Assembly: GCF_030512175.1 (NCBI RefSeq)
Contig: NZ_JAULBL010000002.1
Span: 1,238,149-1,302,148, forward strand
Direction: 5' to 3'
Source: Paeniglutamicibacter sulfureus
GTDB taxonomy: Bacteria; Actinomycetota; Actinomycetes; Actinomycetales; Micrococcaceae
Length of the DNA: 64,000 bases
Position 1 is the first letter of the stretch; every line of letters starts with the position of its first letter. Positions 41,983 through 51,139 of this stretch are shown here, piece by piece. Under the pieces are notes generated by a model. The model was not told where the DNA came from and ran no database searches. It was given only the letters and a program-made list of their open reading frames with translations. A program made the position numbers and the translations under genes.

Positions 41983-43029
41983 ATGAAGTTCACTCGACGC
42001 GCCGGCCTCATCGCCGCAGCCACAACCGCCCTTGCCTTGACCCTCAGTGCCTGCGGCGGGTCCGCCGACAGCGCCCCGGCGAGCAGCACCGCTGCTGCAA
42101 GCGACGCATTCCCGGTCAGCATCAAGCACATCTACGGCACCACCGAAATCACCGAGAAGCCCGAACGCGTGGCCACGGTTTCCTGGGTCAATGCCGATGC
42201 GGTGCTGGCATTGGGTGTTGTTCCGGTGGCAATGGCCGAGGACACCTGGGGCAACAACAAGCAGGGCTCGACCGACTGGAAGGATGCCAAGCTCGCCGAG
42301 CTCGGCGCCTCCATCGGAAGCGAGAAGGCGCCTGTGCAGTACTCGGAGGCCGACGGCGTGAACTTCACGGCCCTGGCCGAGGCGCAGCCCGACCTGATTG
42401 TGGCCGGCTACTCGGGTCTGACGAAGGACGAGTACGAGAAGCTTTCGAAGATCGCGCCGGTCATCGGTCCGGTTGCACCGAACTACACCGCCGGCTGGCA
42501 GGACGTGACCACCGCAGTTGGCCAGGCCCTGGGCAAGGACGCCGAGGCCAAGGACGTCATCACCGGCGTCGAGGGCAAGATCACCGCGGCCGCCGAGGCG
42601 AACCCGGTCTTCAAGGACACCACGTTCATCGCCGGAAACCTGGAACCTTCCGACAACACCATCAGCCTCTACGCCACGGGGGATTCCCGCCCGCGATTCC
42701 TGACCGCACTGGGCATGACCCAGGCCGAGATCGTCGACGAGAACGTCAAGGACGGCGAGTTCTTCCTGCCGTGGGCCGCCGAGCGCGCCAACGAGCTCGA
42801 GGCCGATCTGTTCTTCACCTGGGCCGACGAGGCCACGGGCACCGACGCCATCGTCAAGAACAAGCTCTTCTCCCAGATCCCCGCCGTGGACAAGGGCGGA
42901 CTGGTGGCCGCGGCCAACGACATGGAGGTGCTCGCCATCTCGGCAGCATCCCCGCTGTCGGTGCCATACGCCATCGACAAGGTCGTCCCGGTGTTCGCCG
43001 CGGGCGCCCAGGCAGCCGCAGGCAAGTAG
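41983..43029 (+). CDS. Ferric-siderophore substrate-binding lipoprotein (system 2)
   Basis: 348 residues. A Tat-like basic start (KFTRRAGLIAAATTALAL) leads into the lipobox LTLSACGGS. The mature FhuD/FecB-type fold has IKHIYGTTEITEKPERVATV, which is characteristic of siderophore-binding proteins, and AQPDLIVAGYSGLTKDEYEK. It is expected to deliver a hydroxamate- or mixed-type ferric siderophore to the permeases at 43.9-46.2 kb. A metallo-beta-lactamase gene on the other strand separates it from them. AAGGA is present 13 nt upstream, longer than usual. Confidence 0.93.
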   Translation: MKFTRRAGLIAAATTALALTLSACGGSADSAPASSTAAASDAFPVSIKHIYGTTEITEKPERVATVSWVNADAVLALGVVPVAMAEDTWGNNKQGSTDWKDAKLAELGASIGSEKAPVQYSEADGVNFTALAEAQPDLIVAGYSGLTKDEYEKLSKIAPVIGPVAPNYTAGWQDVTTAVGQALGKDAEAKDVITGVEGKITAAAEANPVFKDTTFIAGNLEPSDNTISLYATGDSRPRFLTALGMTQAEIVDENVKDGEFFLPWAAERANELEADLFFTWADEATGTDAIVKNKLFSQIPAVDKGGLVAAANDMEVLAISAASPLSVPYAIDKVVPVFAAGAQAAAGK

Positions 43030-43086
43030 CCTGCACACCCCCCACCCACGCACCGGCACCGAACAGGCGGGAACCCACACTCAATG

Positions 43087-43881
43087 TCAGGAAGCTTCGG
43101 ACTCCTTGAGGTAGTGCAATTGCGCTGCCACCGAGATCTCGGCCGCCCGGCGCACCAGGGGATCCACGTCCGCGTAGACCGCCTCGGTGACCTGGGCGAT
43201 GGTGGGCTCCTGGCCGGAACGGCTCCGGATCTGCGCCAGCGCGGCGCGGATCTGGGCCAGTCGTTCGTGCCGGTGCGCGCGGTACTCGCGCACGATCCCG
43301 TGCAGCGACTCCAGCACCGGGCCGTGCGCGGGCAGCACCAACGCATCGGGTCCCGCCTCCAGCTTGTCCAGCGAGGACAGGTAGTCGCCCAGCGTGCCGT
43401 CGGGAGCATCGAGGACGGTGGTGCCGCGGCCCAGGATGGTGTCGCCGGTGAGCATCGAGCCGTTGGCCCCGTCGTCGGGCAACAGGAAGCACAGAGAGTC
43501 GGAGGTGTGTCCCGGGGTTTCCAGGACCCGCAGCCGCAGGCCGGCCGCATGGATTTCCTCCCCGTCCAAAAGCACCTCGCCCCCGCGGCAATGCTCGGGC
43601 AGGGCGGCGCGCACGGGAGCGCCGGTGAGCCGGTGCAGCGTGTCGATGCCCTCGGTGTGGTCAGGGTGCCGGTGCGTGATGAGGATCAGTTCGACGGATT
43701 CGGCGGCCAGCGCCGCCAGGTGCCCGGCGTCGTCGGGACCCGGGTCCACGATCACCGCGTGTTCGGATCCCTCCGCGCGCAACACATAGGAATTGGTGCC
43801 TTCCAGCGACATGGGGCCGGGATTCGGCGCCAGGCGGAAGGCTGCCTGGCCGGAGGCCACGGTGGGTTGCTGCATGCTCAT
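43087..43881 (-). CDS. Metallo-beta-lactamase-fold hydrolase (glyoxalase II / LACTB2-like)
   Basis: 264 residues. Metal ligands are in ILITHRHPDHTEGID (HxHxDH), LETPGHTSDSLCF (His), LTGDTILGRGTTV (Asp) and LVLPAHGPVLE (His). A C-terminal helical segment follows, as in LACTB2/RNase-like hydrolases. The substrate is unknown. ATG 43881 or ATG 43875 are both possible; GGGGG is better spaced for the second. It lies antisense between the system 2 SBP and permease genes and starts 57 bp from the permease start. Confidence 0.9.
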   Translation of the reverse strand: MSMQQPTVASGQAAFRLAPNPGPMSLEGTNSYVLRAEGSEHAVIVDPGPDDAGHLAALAAESVELILITHRHPDHTEGIDTLHRLTGAPVRAALPEHCRGGEVLLDGEEIHAAGLRLRVLETPGHTSDSLCFLLPDDGANGSMLTGDTILGRGTTVLDAPDGTLGDYLSSLDKLEAGPDALVLPAHGPVLESLHGIVREYRAHRHERLAQIRAALAQIRSRSGQEPTIAQVTEAVYADVDPLVRRAAEISVAAQLHYLKESEAS

Positions 43882-43937
43882 GGCCCCCAGTCTAGGGCCA
43901 CCGCGCTTCGCCCCGTCCGAGCTCTGGCGGCAAAGCG

Positions 43938-44996
43938 ATGAGTGCATCCGTTGACACCGCGAACCCCTCGGCAGCTTCCACCCGGACCGGGCGCGGGGAA
44001 TCGCCCCTGCGCGCCCCGGCGATCGGCCTGGGGTTGCTGGCGGTCCTGGTGCTGGCTGTCTTCCTCTCCCTGCTCATCGGCGCACGCCCCCTCGCCCCCT
44101 CCACCGTCTTCGATGCCCTGGCCAACCTGGATCCCGCCAACGGGGACCACGCGGTCATCGCCTCGCGCATCCCGCGCACCGTCGCCGGGCTGCTGATCGG
44201 CGCCGCACTGGGGCTGGCCGGGGCCGGGATGCAGGGCATCACCCGCAACCCGCTGGCCGACCCCGGCATCCTGGGCGTCAACGCCGGTGCCGCGCTGGCA
44301 GTGGTGCTGGGCATCCACTTCTTCGCCGTGTCCACATTGCACGGCTACATTCTTTTCGCGTTCGTCGGTGCCGCGGGTGCCTCGCTGTTGGTGTACCTGG
44401 TGGCCTCGCTGGGTCGCGACGGCGCCACGGGGCTGAAGCTCGCCCTGGCCGGTGCGGCCATGGCGGCCGGCCTCGGATCCTTGACCAACGCCGTGCTGAT
44501 GGTCGGCCAGGAGGCCCTGGACCGCTTCAGGTTCTGGCAGGTCGGCACGCTCGGTGCCAGGGAAGTGCCCGAGATGCTGTCGGTCGCGCCGTTCCTGGCG
44601 CTCGGCGCCGTCGCGGTGCTGACCGGTGCCAGGCTGTTCAATGCGCTGGCCCTGGGCGACGACTCCGCGGTGGGGCTCGGGTTCCGCGTGGGCCGCGGCC
44701 GCGCCCTTTCCGCCGCGGGGGTGGTGCTGCTGTGCGGCGCCGCCACCGCACTGGCCGGGCCCATAGGCTTCGTCGGGCTGATCGTGCCCCATGCCGTCCG
44801 CGTGCTGGCCGGCGGGGACTACCGCTGGCTGCTGCCGCTGTCCATGATTGCCGGCCCGGTGCTGTTGCTGCTTGCCGACGTGGTGGGCCGGGTCATCGCC
44901 CCGCCGGCGGAAATCCAGGTCGGGGTCATGACAGCGGTGCTGGGTGCGCCGCTCTTCCTCTGGTTGCTGCGCCGCGGAAAGAAGGTCACGCTGTGA
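43938..44996 (+). CDS. Ferric-siderophore ABC transporter permease (system 2, first)
   Basis: 352 residues, FecCD family, with IASRIPRTVAGLLIGAALGL, GMQGITRNPLADPGILGVNA and GPIGFVGLIVPHAVRVLAGG, three of the best conserved blocks of this family. About nine to ten helices. Its stop overlaps the GTG start of the next permease (GTGA at 44993-44996). Confidence 0.94.
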   Translation: MSASVDTANPSAASTRTGRGESPLRAPAIGLGLLAVLVLAVFLSLLIGARPLAPSTVFDALANLDPANGDHAVIASRIPRTVAGLLIGAALGLAGAGMQGITRNPLADPGILGVNAGAALAVVLGIHFFAVSTLHGYILFAFVGAAGASLLVYLVASLGRDGATGLKLALAGAAMAAGLGSLTNAVLMVGQEALDRFRFWQVGTLGAREVPEMLSVAPFLALGAVAVLTGARLFNALALGDDSAVGLGFRVGRGRALSAAGVVLLCGAATALAGPIGFVGLIVPHAVRVLAGGDYRWLLPLSMIAGPVLLLLADVVGRVIAPPAEIQVGVMTAVLGAPLFLWLLRRGKKVTL

Positions 44997-46177
44997 GTCG
45001 CCAGATGATCGCCGGAACCGGCCGCACCGCCGGCCCCGCGCCTGCGCCGGACCCCGCGGTGGAACCCGACGAGGTTGCGCCCGCAGCTGCCGTTCCCGCT
45101 CCCGCGCCCGTCTCCGGAGCGATCCCGAAGCCCCGGCGAGGGCCCCGCTTCCCGCCGGAAACCGGTGGTGTGCGCCGGCCGCGCGGCAAGCGCCGCCCGG
45201 GACCGATGGCACGCGTGAACCTGCTGGCCTCGGCCGGCATCTTGGTGGCCGTCGTGCTGAACCTGGTGGCAGGGCGCCACCCCTTCGCCGTGGCCGAGCT
45301 GTTGTCCGCACTGTCCGGGGAACGGGTCCCCGGGGTCTCGTTCATGCTCTGGGAGGACCGGTTGCCACAGGCAGCCGTCGGGATCCTGGCCGGGGCCGCG
45401 TTTGGCGCCTCCGGAGCCATCTTCCAGCGCATGTTGCGGAACCCGCTGGCCAGTCCCGATGTCATCGGTGTCGGCTACGGGGCGTCCGCCGCCGCGGTGG
45501 CGGGGATGTTGTTCTTCGGCGCCCAGGGAATCGGGCTTTCGCTCATTGCCTGTGCCGGCGCCTTGGCCGTCGCCCTGCTGATCTACGCCATCGCCGACTC
45601 CGGCAAGCACACCGGGGCGCGGCTGATCCTGGCAGGGATCGCGGTGGCCGCGATGCTGCAGGGAATCATCCAGTACCTGCTCACCCGCACCGACGTGCGC
45701 ACGGCGGGCGACGCACTGCGCTGGCTGACCGGCTCGCTGTCGGCCAGCACCTGGGAGCGGGCGGGAATGCTGGCCGCCGCGCTGGCGATCCTGTTGCCGC
45801 TGCTGGTGCCCGCCGCCGCGAAGCTGCGGATCCTTGAATTGGGCGACGACACCGCCGCCGGGCTGGGACTTCACGTGCGGGGCACCCGGCTGGGGCTGAT
45901 CCTGCTCGGGGTCGGACTCACGGCGGTGGCCACCGCCGTGACCGGCCCGCTGGCCTTCGTCTCCTTCCTGGCCGGGCCGCTGGCCCTGCGCCTGTGCAAA
46001 GGTCGCAGCCACCTGGGGTCCGCCGCGCTCGTGGGAGCGCTGCTGGTCACGGCCGCCACGTTCATCGCCACCAATATCCTGCACGACATACAATTGCCAG
46101 TCGGCGTCGTCACCGGCGCACTGGGAGCACCATTCCTGATCTGGGTCTTGGTGCGCGCCAACAAGGAAGGAAGCTGA
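44993..46177 (+). CDS. Ferric-siderophore ABC transporter permease (system 2, second)
   Basis: 394 residues, FecCD family. A Pro/Ala-rich, basic cytoplasmic extension of about 75 residues precedes the first helix; the family core then shows [40 protein letters not shown] and [20 protein letters not shown]. The GTG start overlaps the upstream stop, so translation is coupled. The extension is longer than usual and its function is unclear. Confidence 0.92.
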   Translation: MSRQMIAGTGRTAGPAPAPDPAVEPDEVAPAAAVPAPAPVSGAIPKPRRGPRFPPETGGVRRPRGKRRPGPMARVNLLASAGILVAVVLNLVAGRHPFAVAELLSALSGERVPGVSFMLWEDRLPQAAVGILAGAAFGASGAIFQRMLRNPLASPDVIGVGYGASAAAVAGMLFFGAQGIGLSLIACAGALAVALLIYAIADSGKHTGARLILAGIAVAAMLQGIIQYLLTRTDVRTAGDALRWLTGSLSASTWERAGMLAAALAILLPLLVPAAAKLRILELGDDTAAGLGLHVRGTRLGLILLGVGLTAVATAVTGPLAFVSFLAGPLALRLCKGRSHLGSAALVGALLVTAATFIATNILHDIQLPVGVVTGALGAPFLIWVLVRANKEGS

Positions 46178-46185
46178 GAGCACGC

Positions 46186-48153
46186 ATGGCACTTCTCGAA
46201 GCACAGGACCTCACACTCGCCTACGATTCGGTGAGCATCGTCGACGAGCTCTCGTTGGAGCTGCCCAAGGGCGAGGTGACGATCATCGTGGGCGCCAACG
46301 GCTGCGGAAAATCCACGCTGCTGCGCGGGCTCTCCCGGCTGCTGAAGCCCGCCGGGGGACAGGTGCTGCTGGACGGGGAGGACATCCACTCCCGCCCGGC
46401 CCGCGAGGTTGCCAAGATGCTGGGGCTGCTGCCCCAAACCCCCACGGCACCCGACGGGATCACGGTGCGCGAGCTGATCGGCCGCGGCCGCTACCCGCAC
46501 CAGGGCTGGTTCAAGCGCTTCTCCGCCCAGGACGAGGCGGCGGTGGACCGCGCCATGAACCTCACCGGCACCACGGACCTGGCCGAACGCCCCATCGACG
46601 AGCTCTCCGGCGGGCAGCGCCAGCGCGTCTGGATCGCCATGGCCCTGGCCCAGGAAACCGAGCTGCTGCTGCTTGACGAGCCGACCACCTACCTGGACGT
46701 GGCGCACCAGCTGGAGGTGCTCGATGTCATCTCCGAGCTCAACCGTTCCCGCGGCACCACCGTGGTGATCGTGCTGCACGACCTGAACCTGGCCGCCCGC
46801 TACGCCGACCACCTGGTGGCGCTGAAGCACGGCAAGATCGTCGCTGCCGGGCACCCGGCGGCGGTGGTCACCGAGGACATGGTCAAGAACGTCTTCGGCA
46901 TGCCGTGCCGGGTCATCCCGGACCCGGTGGCCGGAACCCCGCTGGTGCTGCCGATCGGCCGGCACCGGGTGCTGCGCGCCGAGTCGGTGCTGGCCTCCAA
47001 GGGCATCTACCGCACGCAGAATCCCGATGCCGGGCTCGAGGCGGGTTCCGTGGCCTCCGTTCCCGCACTTGACCCGTCACCGGCAACCGGCATCGACGAT
47101 CCGGCAGGGTCGGGGACCGAGGCATCTCAGGCGGCACGCGCCGACGGGCTGCAGCGCGCCGAGGAAATCAGCGAAATGCTGGCCTTCTCCACCCGGGTCC
47201 TGGCCACCCACGAGCTCAGCGACAACTACCGCCGGATCACCCTCTCCGGCGCCGACCTTGCGCACTTCGGTGCCGGGGACGTCCCGCTGGATCTGCGCAT
47301 CAAGCTCATGATCCCGCCGACGCCCCAGCCGGGTGCCGCGGCCCCGGAAACGGCCGGCCACTTCGATTCCCTGCGCCCGGGTGCCTGGCTCAACGCCGAG
47401 GACGCCGGCGGCTGGTACCGCCGCTGGCTGGCGCTGCCGGCCGAAACGCGGGGCGACATGCGCACCTACACCGTGCGGGCGCTTCGCGCCGCGGGGCATC
47501 GGGACAACCGCGGGGAGCATGCGGAAATCGACATCGACTTCGTGCTGCACCTGCGCACCGAGGGCGGCAAGCTGGTCGGCGGACCCGCCACCGTGTGGGC
47601 CGCCCAGGCTCAGGTCGGCGACGGCATGCTCCTGCTGGGCCCCAACGCGGGGTTGTGCGACGAAAACTACGGCGGCATAGAATTCCGCCGCGGGGCAGCC
47701 AAGCGCATTCTGCTGGCAGGGGACGAGACCGCGGCCCCGGCCATCTGCTCCATCCTCGAGGCGCTGCCGGCCGGCGTCACCGGACATGCGCTGATCGAGG
47801 TCCCCGATACCGGCGACATCCAGGGATCCTCGACCCGTTCGGGCGTGTCCGTGCAGTGGCTGCCGCGCGGATCCCACCCGCACGGCGAGCTGCTGGCCGC
47901 CGCGGTGCGCGACATCGTGGCGATTCCCGCCGCGGGTGCCGTGATGACCGGGGCCGACCCCGAGGACGTCGACGTGGACGAGCAGATCCTGTGGGAGACC
48001 GCCACGGTTTCCACCCAGCCGTTCTATGCCTGGCTGGCCGGGGAGGCGGGCGTGATCAAGGAGATGCGCCGCTACCTGGTGCGCGATGCCGGCATGGACC
48101 GCAAGCAGGTGGCCTTCATGGGCTACTGGCGCCGCGGCAAGTCCGAGGGCTAG
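46186..48153 (+). CDS. Fusion of siderophore ABC ATPase and siderophore-interacting (ViuB-type) reductase
   Basis: 655 residues in two parts. Residues about 1-265 are a FecE-type ATPase: Walker [10 protein letters not shown], signature [15 protein letters not shown], Walker [13 protein letters not shown], His switch VIVLHDLN. After a Pro/Ala/Ser linker (about 290-330), residues about 335-655 are a siderophore-interacting protein: an FAD-binding barrel ([19 protein letters not shown] and MRTYTVRAL) and an NAD(P)H-like domain ending [14 protein letters not shown], the conserved SIP tail. The single frame is continuous with no internal start. It would couple import to reductive iron release on the inner face of the membrane. 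It starts 9 nt after the permease stop. Confidence 0.93.
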   Translation: MALLEAQDLTLAYDSVSIVDELSLELPKGEVTIIVGANGCGKSTLLRGLSRLLKPAGGQVLLDGEDIHSRPAREVAKMLGLLPQTPTAPDGITVRELIGRGRYPHQGWFKRFSAQDEAAVDRAMNLTGTTDLAERPIDELSGGQRQRVWIAMALAQETELLLLDEPTTYLDVAHQLEVLDVISELNRSRGTTVVIVLHDLNLAARYADHLVALKHGKIVAAGHPAAVVTEDMVKNVFGMPCRVIPDPVAGTPLVLPIGRHRVLRAESVLASKGIYRTQNPDAGLEAGSVASVPALDPSPATGIDDPAGSGTEASQAARADGLQRAEEISEMLAFSTRVLATHELSDNYRRITLSGADLAHFGAGDVPLDLRIKLMIPPTPQPGAAAPETAGHFDSLRPGAWLNAEDAGGWYRRWLALPAETRGDMRTYTVRALRAAGHRDNRGEHAEIDIDFVLHLRTEGGKLVGGPATVWAAQAQVGDGMLLLGPNAGLCDENYGGIEFRRGAAKRILLAGDETAAPAICSILEALPAGVTGHALIEVPDTGDIQGSSTRSGVSVQWLPRGSHPHGELLAAAVRDIVAIPAAGAVMTGADPEDVDVDEQILWETATVSTQPFYAWLAGEAGVIKEMRRYLVRDAGMDRKQVAFMGYWRRGKSEG

Positions 48154-48175
48154 CCGCGGCGTCGGGTCCCGGTTC

Positions 48176-48643
48176 CTAACGCCCTGGGGTGCCGGAGAGC
48201 TTCTCCAGGATCCGGGCGAGCTCCGCGCGTTCCTGGGCATCGAGGCGACCGAAATACTCCTCGGTGTGCAGGCGCCTTGCTGCCCGCACGCGCTCGCTCA
48301 GTCCCATCCCTTCCTCGGTCAGGCTCACCAGCGTGGCACGGCGGTCCAGCGGGTCCGGGCGCCGGATCACCAGCTGCTTGGCCTCCAACTGGTCGATGAC
48401 CTCGGTGGCCGAACGCGGGGCGATGCGCAGGCGCTCGGCGATCTCCTTCAGCCGCATGCCCGCCCCGGAGGCAGGGTCGGAGGAATTGCCGTGCTGGGCC
48501 AGGGACCGCATGGCGCGGGACTGGTGCGGGGTCAGCTCGAACGGGGCCAGCCTGGCCGACCAGGTCTGGCGCAGTGAGCGCCAGGCGCGGTGGAAAAGCT
48601 CGGACAGGTCCCCGGGAGGTGCGGAATTGCTGCTGAATGGCAT
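48176..48643 (-). CDS. MarR-family transcriptional regulator
   Basis: 155 residues with a winged helix: RLKEIAERLRIAPRSATEVI, then DQLEAKQLVIRRPDPLDRRA, the wing with its DxRxx motif. It is divergent from the ABC exporter gene at 48751 and very likely controls it and itself through the palindrome between them. Ligand unknown. Confidence 0.92.
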   Translation of the reverse strand: MPFSSNSAPPGDLSELFHRAWRSLRQTWSARLAPFELTPHQSRAMRSLAQHGNSSDPASGAGMRLKEIAERLRIAPRSATEVIDQLEAKQLVIRRPDPLDRRATLVSLTEEGMGLSERVRAARRLHTEEYFGRLDAQERAELARILEKLSGTPGR

Positions 48644-48682
48644 GCCCCCAGACTACAACAAATTTGACCTGTAACCACATAG

Positions 48683-48695
48683 TGAGGTAACCTCA
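48683..48695. promoter_or_regulatory. Operator between marR and the ABC exporter
   Basis: TGAGGTAACCTCA is a perfect 6-1-6 palindrome, 40 bp from the MarR start and 56 bp from the exporter start. A TTGACC -35-like hexamer lies at 48664-48669, so the palindrome would cover the exporter -10 region. Its left half equals that of the iron box at 41869 (AGTGAGGT). Confidence 0.6.
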
Positions 48696-48750
48696 ACGAT
48701 GACGGGGTGCCAATCACGCACCCCCACGACCACCACGAAAGGTGGTGCAC

Positions 48751-50679
48751 ATGTCGGAATCGAGACCCTCTTCCGGCGCGGCCCGTTCGGGCCCCTCCGC
48801 CAACAAGCAGCATGGCTCGTCCGACCCCGGCCGCGGGGGAGGACCCGGCGGCCCCGTCGCCCGCCTGAACCCGGCCGACCTCAAGCAGGTCAGGCTCCAT
48901 CCGGTGAAGCCCTCCCGGATCGCCGCCCTGTTCGCCCCGCACAAGCTCGCCATCGCCATCGTGGTGCTGCTGATCTCGGCGGCCTCGGTCATTGGGCTGG
49001 CCCAGCCGTTCCTGATCCGCGCCATCATCGACGACGCGCTGCCGCAGCAAAACACCGTGCTGCTCGCCTGGCTTGCCGGCGGGCTGGTGGCCGTCGCCGC
49101 GGCGACCGCGGCCATCGGCGTGGTGCAGACCTGGATGGCCACCAAGATGGGCCAGAAGGTCATGCACACCCTGAGGACCAGGCTCTTCACGCACCTGCAG
49201 GCCCAGTCGCTGGGATTCTTCACCCGCACCCGCGGCGGGGAGGTGCAGTCGCGGCTGGCCAACGACATTGCCGGAATGCAGTCGGTCGTCACCTCCACTG
49301 CCACCTCGGTGGCCTCCAACCTGACCACGGCGGTGGCCACCGCCATCGCGATGGCGGCTCTCTCCTGGCGGATGAGCCTGCTCTCGCTCATCGTGCTGCC
49401 CCCGGCCATCTGGCTTTCGCGCAAGGTGGCGCTGATGCGACGGGACATCACCACCGCGCGCCAGCAGGAACTGGCGGGCATGTACACGCAGATCGAGGAG
49501 GGGCTCTCGGTCTCCGGCATCCGGCTGGCCAAGACCCTGGGCACCACTGGGCGCGACGTGGCCCGCTTCTCCGCTTCCTCGCACCGCCTGGTCGACTTGG
49601 AGCTGCGCAGCCAGCTTGCCGGTCGCTGGCGCATGGCCACCATGGGCATCGTCTTCGCGGCGATTCCCGCGCTCATCTACCTTGCGGCCGGATTCCCTGC
49701 GACCAGTGGAGGGATGACCATCGGCACGCTGGTCGCGTTCACGGCGCTTCAGGGCGCGATTTTCAGGCCCATCATGGGGCTGCTGAACGTCGGGGTCCAG
49801 TGGGTCACCGCGATGGCGCTGTTCAGCCGCATCTTCGAATACCTGGACATGGACCCGGAGCTCAAGGCGCCGAAAAACCCCGCGCGGGTCGATCCGGACC
49901 AGGCGGCAGGGCGGGTGCGCTTCGAGGGCGTCGGCTTTGCCTACGGGGACGGACCCGCGGTACTGCGCGGGATCGATCTGGAATTGGCCCCCGGCACCGC
50001 CACCGCGATCGTCGGACCCACCGGTTCGGGCAAATCCACGCTCGGTGCCCTGCTGCCACGGCTGCATGACCCCGGCAGCGGGAGGATCACCATCGACGGC
50101 GTCGACGTGCGCGAGATGGCCCCGGAGACGCTGGCGCGCATCGTGGGCGTGGTCTCCCAGGAGACCTACCTCATCCATGCCTCGATCCGCGAGAACCTGT
50201 TGTTGGCCGACCCGGACGCCGACGACGCGACACTGTGGAAGGCGCTGGCCGGCGCGCAGATCGCCGACCTCGTTGCCGGGTTGCCGGAGGGCCTTGGCAC
50301 GCTGGTCGGCGCGCGCGGCCACCGCTTCTCCGGTGGCGAGCAGCAGCGCCTGGCCATCGCCCGCACCATCCTGCGCAATCCGCGGGTATTGGTGCTCGAC
50401 GAGGCCACCAGCGCGCTGGACAACAACACCGAGGCGCTGGTGCAGGAGGCCCTTGACCGGCTGGCCGCCGGGCGCACCACGCTGATGATCGCCCACCGCC
50501 TCTCGACCGTGGAGAACGCCGACCAGCTGGCGGTGCTCGATGCCGGGGAGATCACCGAGCGCGGACGTCCGGCGGAATTGCGGGCATCGGGCGGCGCCTT
50601 TGCCCGGCTGCTGGCCGCGTCGGCCGCCTCGGCCACGTCGGCTGAGGCCGAGACAAGGGTGGCCGGCGCGAGCGTCTAG
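48751..50679 (+). CDS. ABC multidrug-type exporter (fused membrane and ATPase half-transporter)
   Basis: 642 residues. A Gly/Pro-rich basic N-terminus is followed by a six-helix exporter domain (about 60-345; TRTRGGEVQSRLANDIAGMQ is typical) and an ATPase domain: Walker A GPTGSGKST, signature FSGGEQQRLAIARTIL, Walker B VLVLDEATSALD, H-loop IAHRLSTV. It acts as a dimer. ATG 48751 has AAAGGTGG just upstream; GTG codons at 48742 and 48745 are less likely. Divergent MarR control suggests drug or metabolite efflux; siderophore export is possible given the location. Confidence 0.93.
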   Translation: MSESRPSSGAARSGPSANKQHGSSDPGRGGGPGGPVARLNPADLKQVRLHPVKPSRIAALFAPHKLAIAIVVLLISAASVIGLAQPFLIRAIIDDALPQQNTVLLAWLAGGLVAVAAATAAIGVVQTWMATKMGQKVMHTLRTRLFTHLQAQSLGFFTRTRGGEVQSRLANDIAGMQSVVTSTATSVASNLTTAVATAIAMAALSWRMSLLSLIVLPPAIWLSRKVALMRRDITTARQQELAGMYTQIEEGLSVSGIRLAKTLGTTGRDVARFSASSHRLVDLELRSQLAGRWRMATMGIVFAAIPALIYLAAGFPATSGGMTIGTLVAFTALQGAIFRPIMGLLNVGVQWVTAMALFSRIFEYLDMDPELKAPKNPARVDPDQAAGRVRFEGVGFAYGDGPAVLRGIDLELAPGTATAIVGPTGSGKSTLGALLPRLHDPGSGRITIDGVDVREMAPETLARIVGVVSQETYLIHASIRENLLLADPDADDATLWKALAGAQIADLVAGLPEGLGTLVGARGHRFSGGEQQRLAIARTILRNPRVLVLDEATSALDNNTEALVQEALDRLAAGRTTLMIAHRLSTVENADQLAVLDAGEITERGRPAELRASGGAFARLLAASAASATSAEAETRVAGASV

Positions 50680-50706
50680 GAAGCGCGGGCAGGCGACAGG
50701 ATTAAG

Positions 50707-50756
50707 CGCCGATGGCGTGGAGCGCGGCAATCAATGCGCGTTCCACGCCATCGGCG
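50707..50756. terminator. 15-bp hairpin between convergent exporter and ptsH
   Basis: CGCCGATGGCGTGGA and its complement with an inner GCGC/GCGC pairing. It lies between convergent genes and can serve both. Confidence 0.8.
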
Positions 50757-50780
50757 TTGGTGCTTGGGCGAGGGGGGCGG

Positions 50781-51059
50781 CTAGACGGCGTCCAGGTCCG
50801 TTTCCAGCAGTGCCACCAGGGAATCCAATGCCTCGTCGGCGCCGTCGCCGGTGGCGCGCAGCACCACTTCGTCGCCCTTGGCCGCGCCCAGGGTCATCAG
50901 CGAGAGGATGCTCGAGGCGTCCATGGCCTCGTCCTCCGGAGCGTCCTTGGCCGCGATGGTGACCTCGATGTCGAGGGCTCCGGCGGCCTCGGCGAAGAGG
51001 GCTGCGGGGCGGGCATGCAGGCCGGAGGCGCTGGCGATGGTGGCAAGACGTTCGGACAT
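50781..51059 (-). CDS. ptsH: PTS phosphocarrier protein HPr
   Basis: 92 residues. The phospho-accepting His15 lies in ASGLHARPAALFAEAAG, and the regulatory Ser region is MDASSILSLMTLGAAKGDEV. It takes phosphate from Enzyme I and passes it to IIA domains, here most directly to MtlA. ATG 51059 follows GGAG. Enzyme I lies 80 nt upstream on the same strand. Confidence 0.97.
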   Translation of the reverse strand: MSERLATIASASGLHARPAALFAEAAGALDIEVTIAAKDAPEDEAMDASSILSLMTLGAAKGDEVVLRATGDGADEALDSLVALLETDLDAV

Positions 51060-51139
51060 GTTGGGGGTTCTCCTGTTTTTCGAGGGGGGTGTGAAGCGGG
51101 CGGGGCAGGAATAATCCTACGGTGCGGCAGGGGAGCGGG

